A program made the position numbers and the translations under genes. From Gammaproteobacteria bacterium (GTDB lineage: Bacteria > Pseudomonadota > Gammaproteobacteria > Pseudomonadales > Azotimanducaceae): DNA of 35,727 bases. Shown in pieces: positions 24,827-32,423 of the stretch. The number at the start of each line of letters is the position of its first letter. Position 1 is the first letter of the stretch. Under the pieces are notes generated by a model, which saw only the letters and a program-made list of their open reading frames with translations, did no database searches and was not told the DNA's origin. Where the stretch lies: contig VYDB01000016.1 of the NCBI GenBank assembly GCA_009843635.1, forward strand, positions 1-35,727, read 5' to 3'.

Positions 24827-26176
24827 TCAGTCCGCGATGGATGCCGGAATCCAGCTGCCGTGAAAGCCATTCGGAATGCGCGGCAGTTCAATCGACGCGA
24901 CCGGCTCATTGTCCATGGTCGCCGCGTCCATGATGACAAAGCGGCTGCTGTCCGAATGGGCATCGTAAACGAACGTCATCAGGTAGCCGTCATCCTCGCT
25001 CTTCGGGTCGGCCGCGGGGGCGAACACCGCCTCACTACAGACGCGATCCCTTCCAAATTCGATCGCCGAACGCGCACCCCTCTCCCGGTCGTACTTCAGA
25101 ATGGTGCCCGAGCCATTCATTGGGTCGACGGTGAAGCCCGGCTCCGACAGGCTCATCATGTAGCCGTAGCGATGCTTGAGGCCGATGACGCTGTCGGCAA
25201 CCCGGGGGAATTCGGCGATGCGGTCGTCCACCTGCTCCTCGCGCACCTTGCCGGTGACGGTGTCGATGGTGAACCGCCAGAGTTCCGGCGGCGGAAAGTC
25301 CATGGACGATTCGCGCCAAATGTGGCTGGAACGGGGCACGTCAAGCACGATGGCGTCGCCGTCCTCATAGGAATTCATGGGGTGGAAGACGTAGCAGGGA
25401 TTGATGTCGTACCAGGTCACCTGGTCGTCGGTGCCGTTGCGCGGCATCACGCCCAAGCGGGCCGGGTAGCTGTCGTCCCAGCAAAAGGGCATTTCGCCCC
25501 TCATCGCCAATTCCATGTTGAACACTGCCGGCAGGTCCATGAACACGACGTGGTTCCGGGTGACGTTGAAGTCGTGCATCATGGTCGGCCCGCCAACCGT
25601 GATGTTCTCCACCTGCACCAATTGGCCATCCGCCGCCACGCGCAGGTAGCGCAGGTAGGGCGGCATCGCCGAGTAGCCGAAGGCGAGCAGCTCGCCGGTG
25701 ACCGGGCAGATCTTCGGATGCGCGGTGAACGAGCCGTTCAGGACGCCGTCGAAGTCGGTGGGGCCCACCGTGCCCAACTCGCCATCGACCACATAGGGGA
25801 AGTGGCCTTCCTCGAGCGCGAGGATCTTGCCGGCATGGCCGATGACGTGGGTGTTGGCCTTTGACGACTTCATGTCCATCAACACGGCCCAGTCCAGGTC
25901 GGTTGTGGGATTGGCGATGAAGGGGGTCTGCACGTACCGGTTGCGGTACCACTCGGCGCGGCCGTCACGAATCCTGACGCCGTGCAGCATGCCGTCGCCA
26001 AGGAACGGGTGGCTGCTGAATCCGGTGAAGGGGTTGGCGCCGTTGCGCACGAAACGGCCATCAAGCTCGGCGGGAATGGTCCCGGTCACCTTTAGCGCCG
26101 TTAGTGTGCGCTCCTCGCTGATGGGGCGGCCATTCCCGCGCAGGTGGATCGGTGTGTCTTCAATCGCTTCTGCCAT
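24827..26176 (-). CDS. carotenoid oxygenase (carotenoid cleavage dioxygenase family)
   Basis: 449 aa, full length for the family. The four iron-binding histidines of the propeller are in place: His153 (FTAHPK), His201 (MMHDFNVT), His265 (YVFHPMNSYEDGD) and the C-terminal His in GFHGSW. DGRFVRNGANPF and FLGDGMLHGVRI are typical N-terminal signatures. It cleaves conjugated double bonds of carotenoids or related aromatic stilbenes with O2. An AGGGAG is 9 bases before the ATG. Substrate not predictable; ispA is the only isoprenoid gene nearby. Confidence 0.92.
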   Translation of the reverse strand: MAEAIEDTPIHLRGNGRPISEERTLTALKVTGTIPAELDGRFVRNGANPFTGFSSHPFLGDGMLHGVRIRDGRAEWYRNRYVQTPFIANPTTDLDWAVLMDMKSSKANTHVIGHAGKILALEEGHFPYVVDGELGTVGPTDFDGVLNGSFTAHPKICPVTGELLAFGYSAMPPYLRYLRVAADGQLVQVENITVGGPTMMHDFNVTRNHVVFMDLPAVFNMELAMRGEMPFCWDDSYPARLGVMPRNGTDDQVTWYDINPCYVFHPMNSYEDGDAIVLDVPRSSHIWRESSMDFPPPELWRFTIDTVTGKVREEQVDDRIAEFPRVADSVIGLKHRYGYMMSLSEPGFTVDPMNGSGTILKYDRERGARSAIEFGRDRVCSEAVFAPAADPKSEDDGYLMTFVYDAHSDSSRFVIMDAATMDNEPVASIELPRIPNGFHGSWIPASIAD

Positions 26177-26436
26177 CGCTGGAATCTCCCTGTCTTCTGG
26201 TGGGCGCCATTGGCCGGGCCCTTGTTCAAGGCGGCCATGGTAAGTTGCATGTCAAGGGGTTGTTTCCTGATCCCCGATAAGGTTGGGGTGATGGGCGATC
26301 TGCGCCCTCGCCTTGACGAAGCCGCCTGGGCATCGCAACAATGGCGTCCGGTCGCAACCGCGGGAACCTACGCCACTTGGATTAGTGAGGGCGGTTCCTT
26401 GCGGCGACTGCCTAAAACCAACCCACGAGATGTCAA
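26177..26436. other. divergent intergenic region, no recognisable gene
   Basis: About 260 bases between the divergent oxygenase and glyoxalase-fold genes. I see short open frames but nothing recognisable. Confidence 0.35.
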
Positions 26437-26853
26437 ATGATCCAACTGTCCAGGTTGTTTCCGGTGATCTACTCCAAGAAGCTCGAAGAGACGAAGCACT
26501 TCTATTGTCAGTTGCTGGGCTTCCAAGTCGAGTTCGACAGCGACTGGTTCGTCAATCTCACGGGAGGCGCGAGCGGCCAACTGGAGATTGGGATCCAGCG
26601 GTACGACCACGAGCTCATTCCTGAAGCGTTTCGGGCCGTTGCCAAGGGCGTCAGTCTGGCGTTGGAGGTCGACGACGTGGACGCTGTCTACTCGAGTTTC
26701 AGGGACCGGGAGGATCTGGTGGCCCAGATCACGGACGAGGAGTACGGACAAAGACACTTCATGTGCGTGGATCCCAACGGCGTGCTCGTTGACGTGGGGA
26801 TGCCGATCGAACCGTCCGACGCCTTCAAAGCGGAATACATGGACAACGAGTGA
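26437..26853 (+). CDS. glyoxalase/bleomycin-resistance (VOC) family protein
   Basis: 138 aa VOC-fold protein: FPVIYSKKLEETKHFYCQLLGF at the start, LALEVDDVDAVYSSF in the middle and HFMCVDPNGVLVDVGMPIEP at the end, the paired beta-alpha-beta-beta-beta modules. The usual metal-binding His/Glu pattern is only partly visible, so enzymatic activity is uncertain. It stands alone. Confidence 0.85.
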   Translation: MIQLSRLFPVIYSKKLEETKHFYCQLLGFQVEFDSDWFVNLTGGASGQLEIGIQRYDHELIPEAFRAVAKGVSLALEVDDVDAVYSSFRDREDLVAQITDEEYGQRHFMCVDPNGVLVDVGMPIEPSDAFKAEYMDNE

Positions 26854-27253
26854 GAAGCTCTTGTCTGGGTGGCAGACACCGTCCGGCCGCGATTCCGGGT
26901 GCGTGACCGACGAGTAGATAACTGACGAAAGTCCAGTAGCGCGAGAACAGCTCGGTGTCGTGACCGCCGCAGCCCAGCGCACTGATAATGCTGGCGGCAA
27001 CGCAACCCTACGCGTCAAAATCAGGAAAACAACGTGTCCAACCCGTGGGGTTCACTCCAATGGCACTAGATTCCCAACAAGTGGGCTTTCAAAGTGTCCC
27101 CATTGCTCATCAAACATGGCGAGCAGTCCGGGCAACCGGTTGGGGCTCTCTGTGCCAACTACGATTTGCGTCATGTTCTGTGCTCAGTGGGGCTCAAGCG
27201 GTAGTGGTGGGGTAGGGCGCGAGCGTCACATAGGACGGGCTGCGTTTTCTGCC
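26854..27253. other. gene-poor stretch with one possible 40-codon ORF
   Basis: About 400 bases. The minus strand holds an ORF of 40 codons (27174 to 27052) beginning MTQIVVGTESPNRLPGLLAM, with no recognised family and no clear Shine-Dalgarno. A second minus-strand frame around 26840-27000 stays open and reads SALGCGGHDTELFSRYWTFV, but has no start. Both may be gene fragments. Confidence 0.3.
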
Positions 27254-27346
27254 TCAGCCGGCAGCACTCGCCACTTGGAATGCTGGCCGCTCGCGCAGGC
27301 GAGCGAAACAAGCCTGGACGTTCGGATAGTCGTCAGTTAGCACCAT
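27254..27346 (-). pseudogene. internally deleted glutathione S-transferase gene (30-codon ORF)
   Basis: An ATG with GGAGGA upstream opens directly into VLTDDYPNVQACFARLRERP and AFQVASAAG, then TGA. This aligns to the last 29 residues of the intact GST at 31331-31945 (VVSEHYPNSRAYFARLRERP...). The start codon and leader of that GST (31943-32010) also align with 27344-27416. So the gene has lost about 174 codons in frame, keeping its start, ribosome-binding site and C-terminus. It may still be translated as a 30-residue peptide. Confidence 0.75.
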
Positions 27347-27408
27347 GTGGTCCTCCGCACGGTCCGCACAAGCGATGGGAGCGGGAGGCTGCCAGAAAAA
27401 TGGTGGAC

Positions 27409-27717
27409 TCAACCCGATGCAGCCAACCGCCCGTCGCTCCCGATTGACGGCAGGCGCCCGATCTCGTCGCCGTGCTCGCGTTCGGCTAATCTCAGCTCGT
27501 AGAGCTTCTGCAGATTCAGCCAGAACTCGCCCGACGTCCCGAAGAACCTCGCCAGTCGAAGGGCGGTGTCTCCCGTAACAGCGCGCTGACCGTTCAGGAT
27601 CTGGGTAATGCGGTTCACCGGCACTTCGATCCGCCGCGCCAGCTCCGCCGCGCTCATTCCTAGCGCATCTAGGTCTTCCCGCAGCGTCTCGCCCGGATGT
27701 ATTGGTTCACGTGTCAT
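27409..27717 (-). CDS. higA: HigA-type antitoxin (XRE family)
   Basis: 102 aa with the start HPGETLREDLDALGMSAAELARRI and the helix-turn-helix MSAAELARRIEVPVNRITQI, LNGQRAVTGDTALRLARFFG, typical of HigA. The C-terminal part binds and blocks HigB. It starts 16 bases after the higB stop. Its stop lies inside sequence shared with the upstream region of the other GST copy, so the HigBA module sits at a duplication boundary. Confidence 0.93.
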   Translation of the reverse strand: MTREPIHPGETLREDLDALGMSAAELARRIEVPVNRITQILNGQRAVTGDTALRLARFFGTSGEFWLNLQKLYELRLAEREHGDEIGRLPSIGSDGRLAASG

Positions 27718-27733
27718 GTTCTATCTCCCTATC

Positions 27734-28015
27734 TCAGTGGTAGTCGACAATCTGCACCTTCGTCGGACCGGGGCTCCCATCGGCCCATTCGAAGCAGATT
27801 CGCCACTGATCGTTGATGCGTATGCTCCATTGTCCCTTGCGATCGCCCTTCAGGCCTTCAAGGCGATTGCCGGGTCGCGCCAAGTCCCGCAGCCCGATCG
27901 CCGCGTCGAGCTGGTCGAGCTTGCGCGAAGCGGTTCGCGCAAAGCCGGAGAAAGCGGCAACCCTGCGTCCGTTGTAGAAGCTCTCCGTTCTCTTGTCTGC
28001 AAAGCCGACAATCAA
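27734..28015 (-). CDS. higB: HigB-type toxin (RelE superfamily)
   Basis: 93 aa starting at TTG 28015. It reads VGFADKRTESFYNGRRVAAF, LDQLDAAIGLRDLARPGNRLE, GLKGDRKGQWSIRINDQWRI, CFEW, the HigB/RelE-like fold with the conserved Arg/Trp and SIRIN-type strand. HigB cleaves mRNA on translating ribosomes. The toxin gene comes first, as is normal for higBA. The neighbour in the other direction is vapBC, transcribed divergently from an 80-base promoter region. Confidence 0.92.
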   Translation of the reverse strand: MIVGFADKRTESFYNGRRVAAFSGFARTASRKLDQLDAAIGLRDLARPGNRLEGLKGDRKGQWSIRINDQWRICFEWADGSPGPTKVQIVDYH

Positions 28016-28048
28016 CGCCCATTCGACTCGTTCAGTTGTTGACGTTCG

Positions 28049-28077
28049 AGCCTAAGCTTTGGTATGCATTACGTCAA
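28049..28077 (-). promoter_or_regulatory. higBA promoter
   Basis: On the minus strand TTGACG (28077-28072) and TAGGCT (28054-28049) are spaced by exactly 17 bases, ~35 bases ahead of the higB TTG start. Confidence 0.55.
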
Positions 28078-28081
28078 GCGT

Positions 28082-28095
28082 AACTCAGTTGAGTT
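28082..28095. promoter_or_regulatory. palindrome between divergent higBA and vapBC promoters
   Basis: AACTCA-GT-TGAGTT, six-base arms with a two-base centre. It lies between the -35 elements of higBA and vapBC and is not present in the second vapBC copy. A HigA operator is a likely role. Confidence 0.45.
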
Positions 28096-28098
28096 TGC

Positions 28099-28150
28099 TT
28101 GCCCGAAATCGATCAACGCGTTAGGGTAGAAGGCTGATCGATCTTCTACC
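28099..28150 (+). promoter_or_regulatory. vapBC promoter and operator, copy 1
   Basis: TTGCCC (28099-28104) and TAGGGT (28122-28127) are spaced by 17 bases. The perfect inverted repeat GGTAGAAG (28125-28132) / CTTCTACC (28143-28150) overlaps the -10 box, as expected for VapB autoregulation. The same elements with the same spacing stand before the second vapBC copy although the spacer bases differ. Confidence 0.65.
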
Positions 28151-28161
28151 TGCTGTACGTC

Positions 28162-28419
28162 ATGGGACTCAACATCAAAAACGACGAAACCTGCCAGCTC
28201 GCCAGCGAGCTTGCGCACCTAACCGGCGACACTATGACCGGCGCAATCACGATCGCGCTGCGCGAGCGTCTCGAGCGGGAGCGCCGAGCCCGCGGCGTGG
28301 AGAAGCGCCTCCGGCACATGCGCGGCATAGCCGAACGCTGCGCTCGTCTGCTCGGACCCGGCCCATCCGCCATCGAGCACGGCGACGTTCTCTACGACGA
28401 CCGGGGATTGCCGTCTTGA
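28162..28419 (+). CDS. vapB: VapB-type antitoxin, copy 1
   Basis: 85 aa of the Rv0623/PSK-type transcription factor family: MGLNIKNDETCQLASELAHL, TGDTMTGAITIALRERLERE and the C-terminal IEHGDVLYDDRGLPS that docks on VapC. Its protein sequence is identical to copy 2 (32166-32423). The stop TGA overlaps the TTG start of vapC by three bases. Confidence 0.93.
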   Translation: MGLNIKNDETCQLASELAHLTGDTMTGAITIALRERLERERRARGVEKRLRHMRGIAERCARLLGPGPSAIEHGDVLYDDRGLPS

Positions 28420-28820
28420 TCATTGATAGTTCGGCTCTGCTTGCCGTCCTCTATCGGGAGCCTGACGCAGCGCTGTTCGAGCAGGCGATCGCGACAACCT
28501 CCTCCTCCCGGATGTCGGTAGCAAACGCGCTGGAGGCCTCCATGGTTGTCGAAGGCCGCGGCGGCGTTGCTGCCGGGGACGAACTCGACGCGTTCCTGGA
28601 GGCCGCCGACATAAAGCTGGCACCAGTGACGGCAGAACACTTTGTCGCTGCTCGGCGCGCTTGGCGGCGCTTCGGCAAGGGCAACCATCCAGCAGCGCTC
28701 AATTTCGGCGATTGCTTTGCCTACGCACTCGCCGAAGCGGCCGGCGAGCCGCTTCTATTCAAAGGCGACGACTTCGCCCAAACTGACATCACGCCCGCAC
28801 TCGCGGGCGAAGACCCTTAG
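28416..28820 (+). CDS. vapC: VapC-type PIN-domain toxin, copy 1
   Basis: 134 aa PIN-domain ribonuclease starting at TTG. Acidic residues are in the right places: Asp4 (MIIDSSALLA), Glu40 (NALEAS), Asp99 (NFGDCFAYALA) and Asp118 (FKGDDFAQTDI). VapC cleaves specific tRNAs or rRNA. It differs from copy 2 at 14 of 134 residues; no active-site residue differs. Confidence 0.94.
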   Translation: MIIDSSALLAVLYREPDAALFEQAIATTSSSRMSVANALEASMVVEGRGGVAAGDELDAFLEAADIKLAPVTAEHFVAARRAWRRFGKGNHPAALNFGDCFAYALAEAAGEPLLFKGDDFAQTDITPALAGEDP

Positions 28821-28843
28821 CCTTTTGTGGCCAGCTAAAGGCT
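28819..28843 (+). terminator. terminator-like hairpin after vapBC copy 1
   Basis: AGCCTTT (28819-28825) pairs with AAAGGCT (28837-28843). There is no T-run after it, so Rho-independent termination is doubtful. Confidence 0.3.
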
Positions 28844-28990
28844 TGAACCAAGGACAGATGCGCGGGTTGGCTGGCCGCACGGGTATGGTTCCGCCCTAAG
28901 GCAACACGTTTTGATAAAACATGTTCATGCTTCCGCTTCGCAATCGGTGGGAGCGACGGTGCGACCCTCGGAACTGGGACCGGTGCCGCC

Positions 28991-29491
28991 ATGACTATCA
29001 CGCAACGCCGACAAGCCGTACGGGCTGTGATCCTGTCAGAGGCCGACCACACCGTGTTGCTTTTGCGCATGCAACACCCCGACCGCCAAAGTGACTTCTG
29101 GCTGTTGCCGGGCGGCGGAGTCGAGCCGCACGAAACTCCGATAGAGGCGTTGCGCCGGGAGCTGTGGGAAGAAACGGGCTTGGCCTTGACGAGCAAGCCC
29201 ACCTTGATATGGCATCGTGCTCACCAGTTCGAACGCGGTTTTCACGAAAACGCCCAGGTCATTGAGCAGCACGAGGAAATCTACCTTGTAAGCGCACGGC
29301 GATTCGAACCATCCACGCACAACAACCCGGAACCTAGCCAAGTCGGGAACTTCCAAGAATACCGCTGGTGGTCAATAGCCGAACTGAAGGCCGCCACCGG
29401 CGAACAGTTCGCGCCGAGGGCGCTTCCCGCTCTCGTCGAAAGACTCGTTTCCAGCGGTCCGCCCCCCTCACCGGTCTCCCTATGCGATTAG
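28991..29491 (+). CDS. NUDIX hydrolase
   Basis: 166 aa. The Nudix box GGGVEPHETPIEALRRELWEETG begins at residue 41 and is complete (Gx5Ex7REUxEEXGU). It follows WLLPGG and precedes a beta-rich C-terminal half with EEIYLVSARRFE. It hydrolyses a nucleoside diphosphate derivative; the substrate cannot be read. It stands alone, 170 bases after vapC. Confidence 0.92.
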   Translation: MTITQRRQAVRAVILSEADHTVLLLRMQHPDRQSDFWLLPGGGVEPHETPIEALRRELWEETGLALTSKPTLIWHRAHQFERGFHENAQVIEQHEEIYLVSARRFEPSTHNNPEPSQVGNFQEYRWWSIAELKAATGEQFAPRALPALVERLVSSGPPPSPVSLCD

Positions 29492-29528
29492 ACCGCTGAG
29501 TTTCAGCAATTTGTCACTGAGCGCGCCG

Positions 29529-30396
29529 TCAGCCCTTCCCCGGTATCCCCGGCTCGGTCATCCCGCGCACGTCGAGCGCGTCGTCCAACTGCTCCGGCGC
29601 AACTAGCCCCATCTCCTCAACCACGTCCCGCACCGACCGACCCTCGCTCGCCGCCTTCTTCGCCACCACCGCCGCCTTGTCGTACCCGATGTACGCGTTC
29701 AGCGCCGTCGCGATCGACGGATTCCGTTCGAGCAGTTCGCGTGCCCGCTCCGGCCGCGCCGTGATCCCCGCGACGCAACGCTCCGTGAACACCGCCGAGC
29801 CGTGCGCCAGCAGGGTGATCGACTCCAGGAGCGCATCGGCCATCACCGGCATCATCACGTTCAGTTCGAAGTTCCCGCGCTGGCCTCCGATAGTGACCGT
29901 CGTGGTGTTCCCGGCCACCCGCGCGCACACCATCATCAGCGCCTCGCAGATCACCGGATTCACTTTGCCCGGCATGATCGAGCTCCCCGGCTGCAACGCC
30001 GGAAGTTGGATCTCCGAAATCCCCGAGGTGGGCCCGCTCGCCAACCAGCGGATGTCGTCCGCGATCTTCATGAGGCTCGCCGCCACGGTGTTCAAAGCTC
30101 CGGCGAGCGACACGCACGCGTCCTTCGCCCCCTGGGCCTCGAAGTGGTTCTCGGCCTCGCGGAACTCGATGCCATACCGCTCCGCGACCTTCGCCATCGT
30201 CTTCCCCGCAAACTCCGGGTGCGTGTTGATGCCGCTCCCGGTTGCGGTCCCCCCCAGCGCCACTTCCGCCATTTCCTCCGATGCCCGCTCCACCCGCTCA
30301 ATCCCCTTCGCCACCTGGGCCGCATATCCGCCGAACTCCTGCCCCAGCCGCACCGGCGTCGCGTCCATCAGATGGGTGCGCCCTGACTTGACGATC
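29529..30396 (-). pseudogene. fumC: 5'-truncated class II fumarase
   Basis: Contains the C-terminal ~60% of a class II fumarase: IVKSGRTHLMDATPVRLGQE, GGTATGSGINTHPEF, the signature GSSIMPGKVNPV (128-139 counted from MDATP) and the C-terminal domain. Everything upstream of IVKSGRTHL is missing and replaced by the 64-bp repeat at 30401-30464. The frame continues in phase into the repeat but meets a TGA without a normal start. An internal start at MDATP would lack the N-terminal domain and part of the active site (a full enzyme needs ~460 aa). So it is non-functional as read. Confidence 0.85.
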
Positions 30397-30400
30397 CCGC

Positions 30401-30464
30401 CTCCGGGACCCGCAGGGGAAAAACTAACAGATAAGGGCGTCCCGCCCTCGATTGGGCCGTTGGA
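30401..30464 (-). repeat. 64-bp repeat (copy 1, inverted relative to window end)
   Basis: On the minus strand this reads TCCAACGGCCCAATCGAGGG, then CGGGACGCCCTTATCTGTTA and GTTTTTCCCCTGCGGGTCCC, GGAG. It matches the last 64 bases of the window with one difference (C versus T at base 11). It contains a GGGCG-GGA-CGCCC hairpin. It abuts the truncated fumC. It is likely a dispersed element or the end of a mobile element; the class is unknown. Confidence 0.85.
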
Positions 30465-30504
30465 ATCTGCTTGCCATCAGGAGGTTGGGGTTTGTTTCAT
30501 TAGG

Positions 30505-31230
30505 TCACTTTCTACGTGCTACGACCCGATGAAAGCCAAGGTTCTCGCCGGCGCTGGAGGTTAGATATTCGTCACCAGAAGCGCCGGTGATCTGGTGCCA
30601 GAGGAGCCAGAGATCGCGACCGCCCGGCAGCTCATCCGCGCACTCCACCTCGACGCATCTTGGGAGTGTCCAGTGATGGCGCCACCAGTCCGCAGAATGA
30701 AAGGAACTGAATTCCGAAGGCCACTCCGGGGGCAACTCCTCTATTTCCTGTAGAACCCCAGCATTCACTATCCCGATCTGGCCTCCCGGCACCAAGTATT
30801 GGCTGATCGCTGGAAGAAACGTGGCGTCAGTGCCGAAGTACTCGAATGCATCAATTGACACGATTGCGTCGAAGAACTCGTTCGCGAAGGGCAGATTTCT
30901 GGCGTCAGCGTGAATGGGAAACACGCTCTCGCTCATCCCTTGACGGGCAATTCGCGTGGCGTTGTCTGACGCCGAAATCCAGAGGTCAGTGGCCCAAACC
31001 TGCACCCCAAACTCGCGGGCAAGAAAGACCGAGCTGACCGTTTTTCCACATCCCAAATCGAGGACGCGCATCCCGGGCCGCAAATCCATGGCTTCGCACA
31101 GAAACTCAGTCAGCCAGAGGACGTTGGGGCCCATTTCATTTTCCATGATCCATTCAATGGGATATGCGCTCGCCTTGGGAAATCTCGCGAGCGGTGCCGA
31201 CACTCTAGCGTTGGGTGGTGTGGTGGGCAT
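30505..31230 (-). CDS. class I SAM-dependent methyltransferase
   Basis: 241 aa. Motif I VLDLGCGKTVSS at 56-67, then VWATDLWISASDN (acidic loop), HADARNLPFANEFFDAIVSI and LVPGGQIGIVNAG fit the Rossmann-like methyltransferase fold. The GPNVLWLTEFLCEAMDLRPG lead-in is shared with a broad group of uncharacterised enzymes. Acceptor unknown. It lies between the fumarase fragment and the GST. Confidence 0.88.
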   Translation of the reverse strand: MPTTPPNARVSAPLARFPKASAYPIEWIMENEMGPNVLWLTEFLCEAMDLRPGMRVLDLGCGKTVSSVFLAREFGVQVWATDLWISASDNATRIARQGMSESVFPIHADARNLPFANEFFDAIVSIDAFEYFGTDATFLPAISQYLVPGGQIGIVNAGVLQEIEELPPEWPSEFSSFHSADWWRHHWTLPRCVEVECADELPGGRDLWLLWHQITGASGDEYLTSSAGENLGFHRVVARRK

Positions 31231-31330
31231 GGTTGGTATCCTAGTCTAGTCCAGCGCCCTCGACACACCTTGTCTCGACGCGAGGTGTCAGGCGCAACGT
31301 GCCGCCACCGGAGTCTTGGCCAGGGCTGCC

Positions 31331-31945
31331 TCAGCCAGCGGCACTCGCTGCTTGGAACCCCGGCCGCTCGCGCAGGCGTGCGAAATAGGCCCGGCTGTTG
31401 GGGTAGTGCTCTGATACCACACCGTGGTGGTTCGCGAGGGCCAGGGTATAGCCGATCATGATGTCCGCGATCCCGAACGTGTTCGCGACGAGGTAGTCGG
31501 CTTCGGTGAGAGCGCCTTCGAGCGCATCGAGACACTGGCGTGTCTTTGCCCAGTAGTCTTCGAGCACAAACGGGACGGTTCTGCCCTCCGGCGCGATGCG
31601 GTGGTGATTGATCAATCCGCCAAGTGAGCGCGCAAAGGTGGATTCCCCAAACCAGCACCACTGTCGACAGAGCGCACTGTCTGCCGTGCCCGGCGCGGGC
31701 ACCAAATCTCCTCCGCCGTAGCACTCGACAAGGAAGTCCACCATGGCCCCGGATTCGAACATCGTGAAGTTCCCGTCGGTCATCACCGGAACCTTGCCGG
31801 TCGGGCTGAGTGCCCGCCATTCCCGGCTCGACCGAAACTCGGTGGAGAAATCGACAACCTCGACCTCGTAGGGCAGCCCGCGCTCCTCGCAGAACCAGAT
31901 GGGGCGAAAGCCGCGGGTGTTCTTGACGTGATAGATCTTCAGCAT
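31331..31945 (-). CDS. glutathione S-transferase family protein (intact copy)
   Basis: 204 aa. The N-terminal thioredoxin-like half begins MLKIYHVKNTRGFRPIWFCE with the SPTGKVPVMTDGNF and MFESGAMVDFL glutathione-site segments; the C-terminal half is helical with a conserved N-capping NTFGIADIMIGYTLA. An AGAGGA lies before the ATG. It is followed upstream by vapBC copy 2. The C-terminus and leader are duplicated at 27254-27416. Confidence 0.92.
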   Translation of the reverse strand: MLKIYHVKNTRGFRPIWFCEERGLPYEVEVVDFSTEFRSSREWRALSPTGKVPVMTDGNFTMFESGAMVDFLVECYGGGDLVPAPGTADSALCRQWCWFGESTFARSLGGLINHHRIAPEGRTVPFVLEDYWAKTRQCLDALEGALTEADYLVANTFGIADIMIGYTLALANHHGVVSEHYPNSRAYFARLRERPGFQAASAAG

Positions 31946-32102
31946 GGGATCCTCTATTCGATCCGCACGAGCGATGGGGGCGAGAGGCTACGGGAATGGA
32001 CGATCCAACCCGTGTCCCGTGCGTACTCACTTCATTGTCAATCAACCCTGCAGCCCACGCAATGGGGCCTTCTGAAACGCCCTGACAACGCACCAAGGTG
32101 GC

Positions 32103-32154
32103 TTGCCCGAAATCAATCCACGCGTTAGGGTAGAAGGCCAATCTATCTTCTACC
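32103..32154 (+). promoter_or_regulatory. vapBC promoter and operator, copy 2
   Basis: TTGCCC (32103-32108), TAGGGT (32126-32131) and the inverted repeat GGTAGAAG (32129-32136)/CTTCTACC (32147-32154). Arms are the same as in copy 1 while the spacer differs at several bases, which supports selection on the arms. Confidence 0.65.
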
Positions 32155-32165
32155 TGCTAAACGTC

Positions 32166-32423
32166 ATGGGACTCAACATCAAAAACGACGAAACCTGCCA
32201 GCTCGCCAGCGAGCTTGCGCACCTAACCGGCGACACTATGACCGGCGCAATCACGATCGCGCTGCGCGAGCGTCTCGAGCGGGAGCGCCGAGCCCGCGGC
32301 GTGGAGAAGCGCCTCCGGCACATGCGCGGCATAGCCGAACGCTGCGCTCGTCTGCTCGGTCCCGGCCCATCCGCGATAGAGCACGGTGACGTTCTCTACG
32401 ACGACCGGGGATTGCCGTCTTGA
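32166..32423 (+). CDS. vapB: VapB-type antitoxin, copy 2
   Basis: 85 aa, protein identical to copy 1; four silent base changes occur, all in the last 70 bases. An in-frame upstream extension to 32103 passes through the operator and is not a real start; the ATG at 32166 matches copy 1. The stop overlaps the vapC start. Confidence 0.93.
   Translation: MGLNIKNDETCQLASELAHLTGDTMTGAITIALRERLERERRARGVEKRLRHMRGIAERCARLLGPGPSAIEHGDVLYDDRGLPS

Larger units (their letters stand above)
28097..28820 (+). repeat. duplicated segment, copy 1 (vapBC)
   Basis: Aligns without gaps to 32101-32824 (constant offset of 4004 bases). A run of about 199 bases (28157-28355, most of vapB) is identical; the vapC half and the promoter spacer carry many substitutions. 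Confidence 0.85.

Noticed and set aside
31110-32141. 343-codon minus-strand ORF over the GST gene and methyltransferase start
   Set aside because: It is an Arg/His-rich frame shadow; the GST and methyltransferase frames explain the same sequence.
32103-32165. In-frame upstream start for vapB copy 2
   Set aside because: It runs through the promoter and operator and is not present in copy 1; the ATG at 32166 matches.
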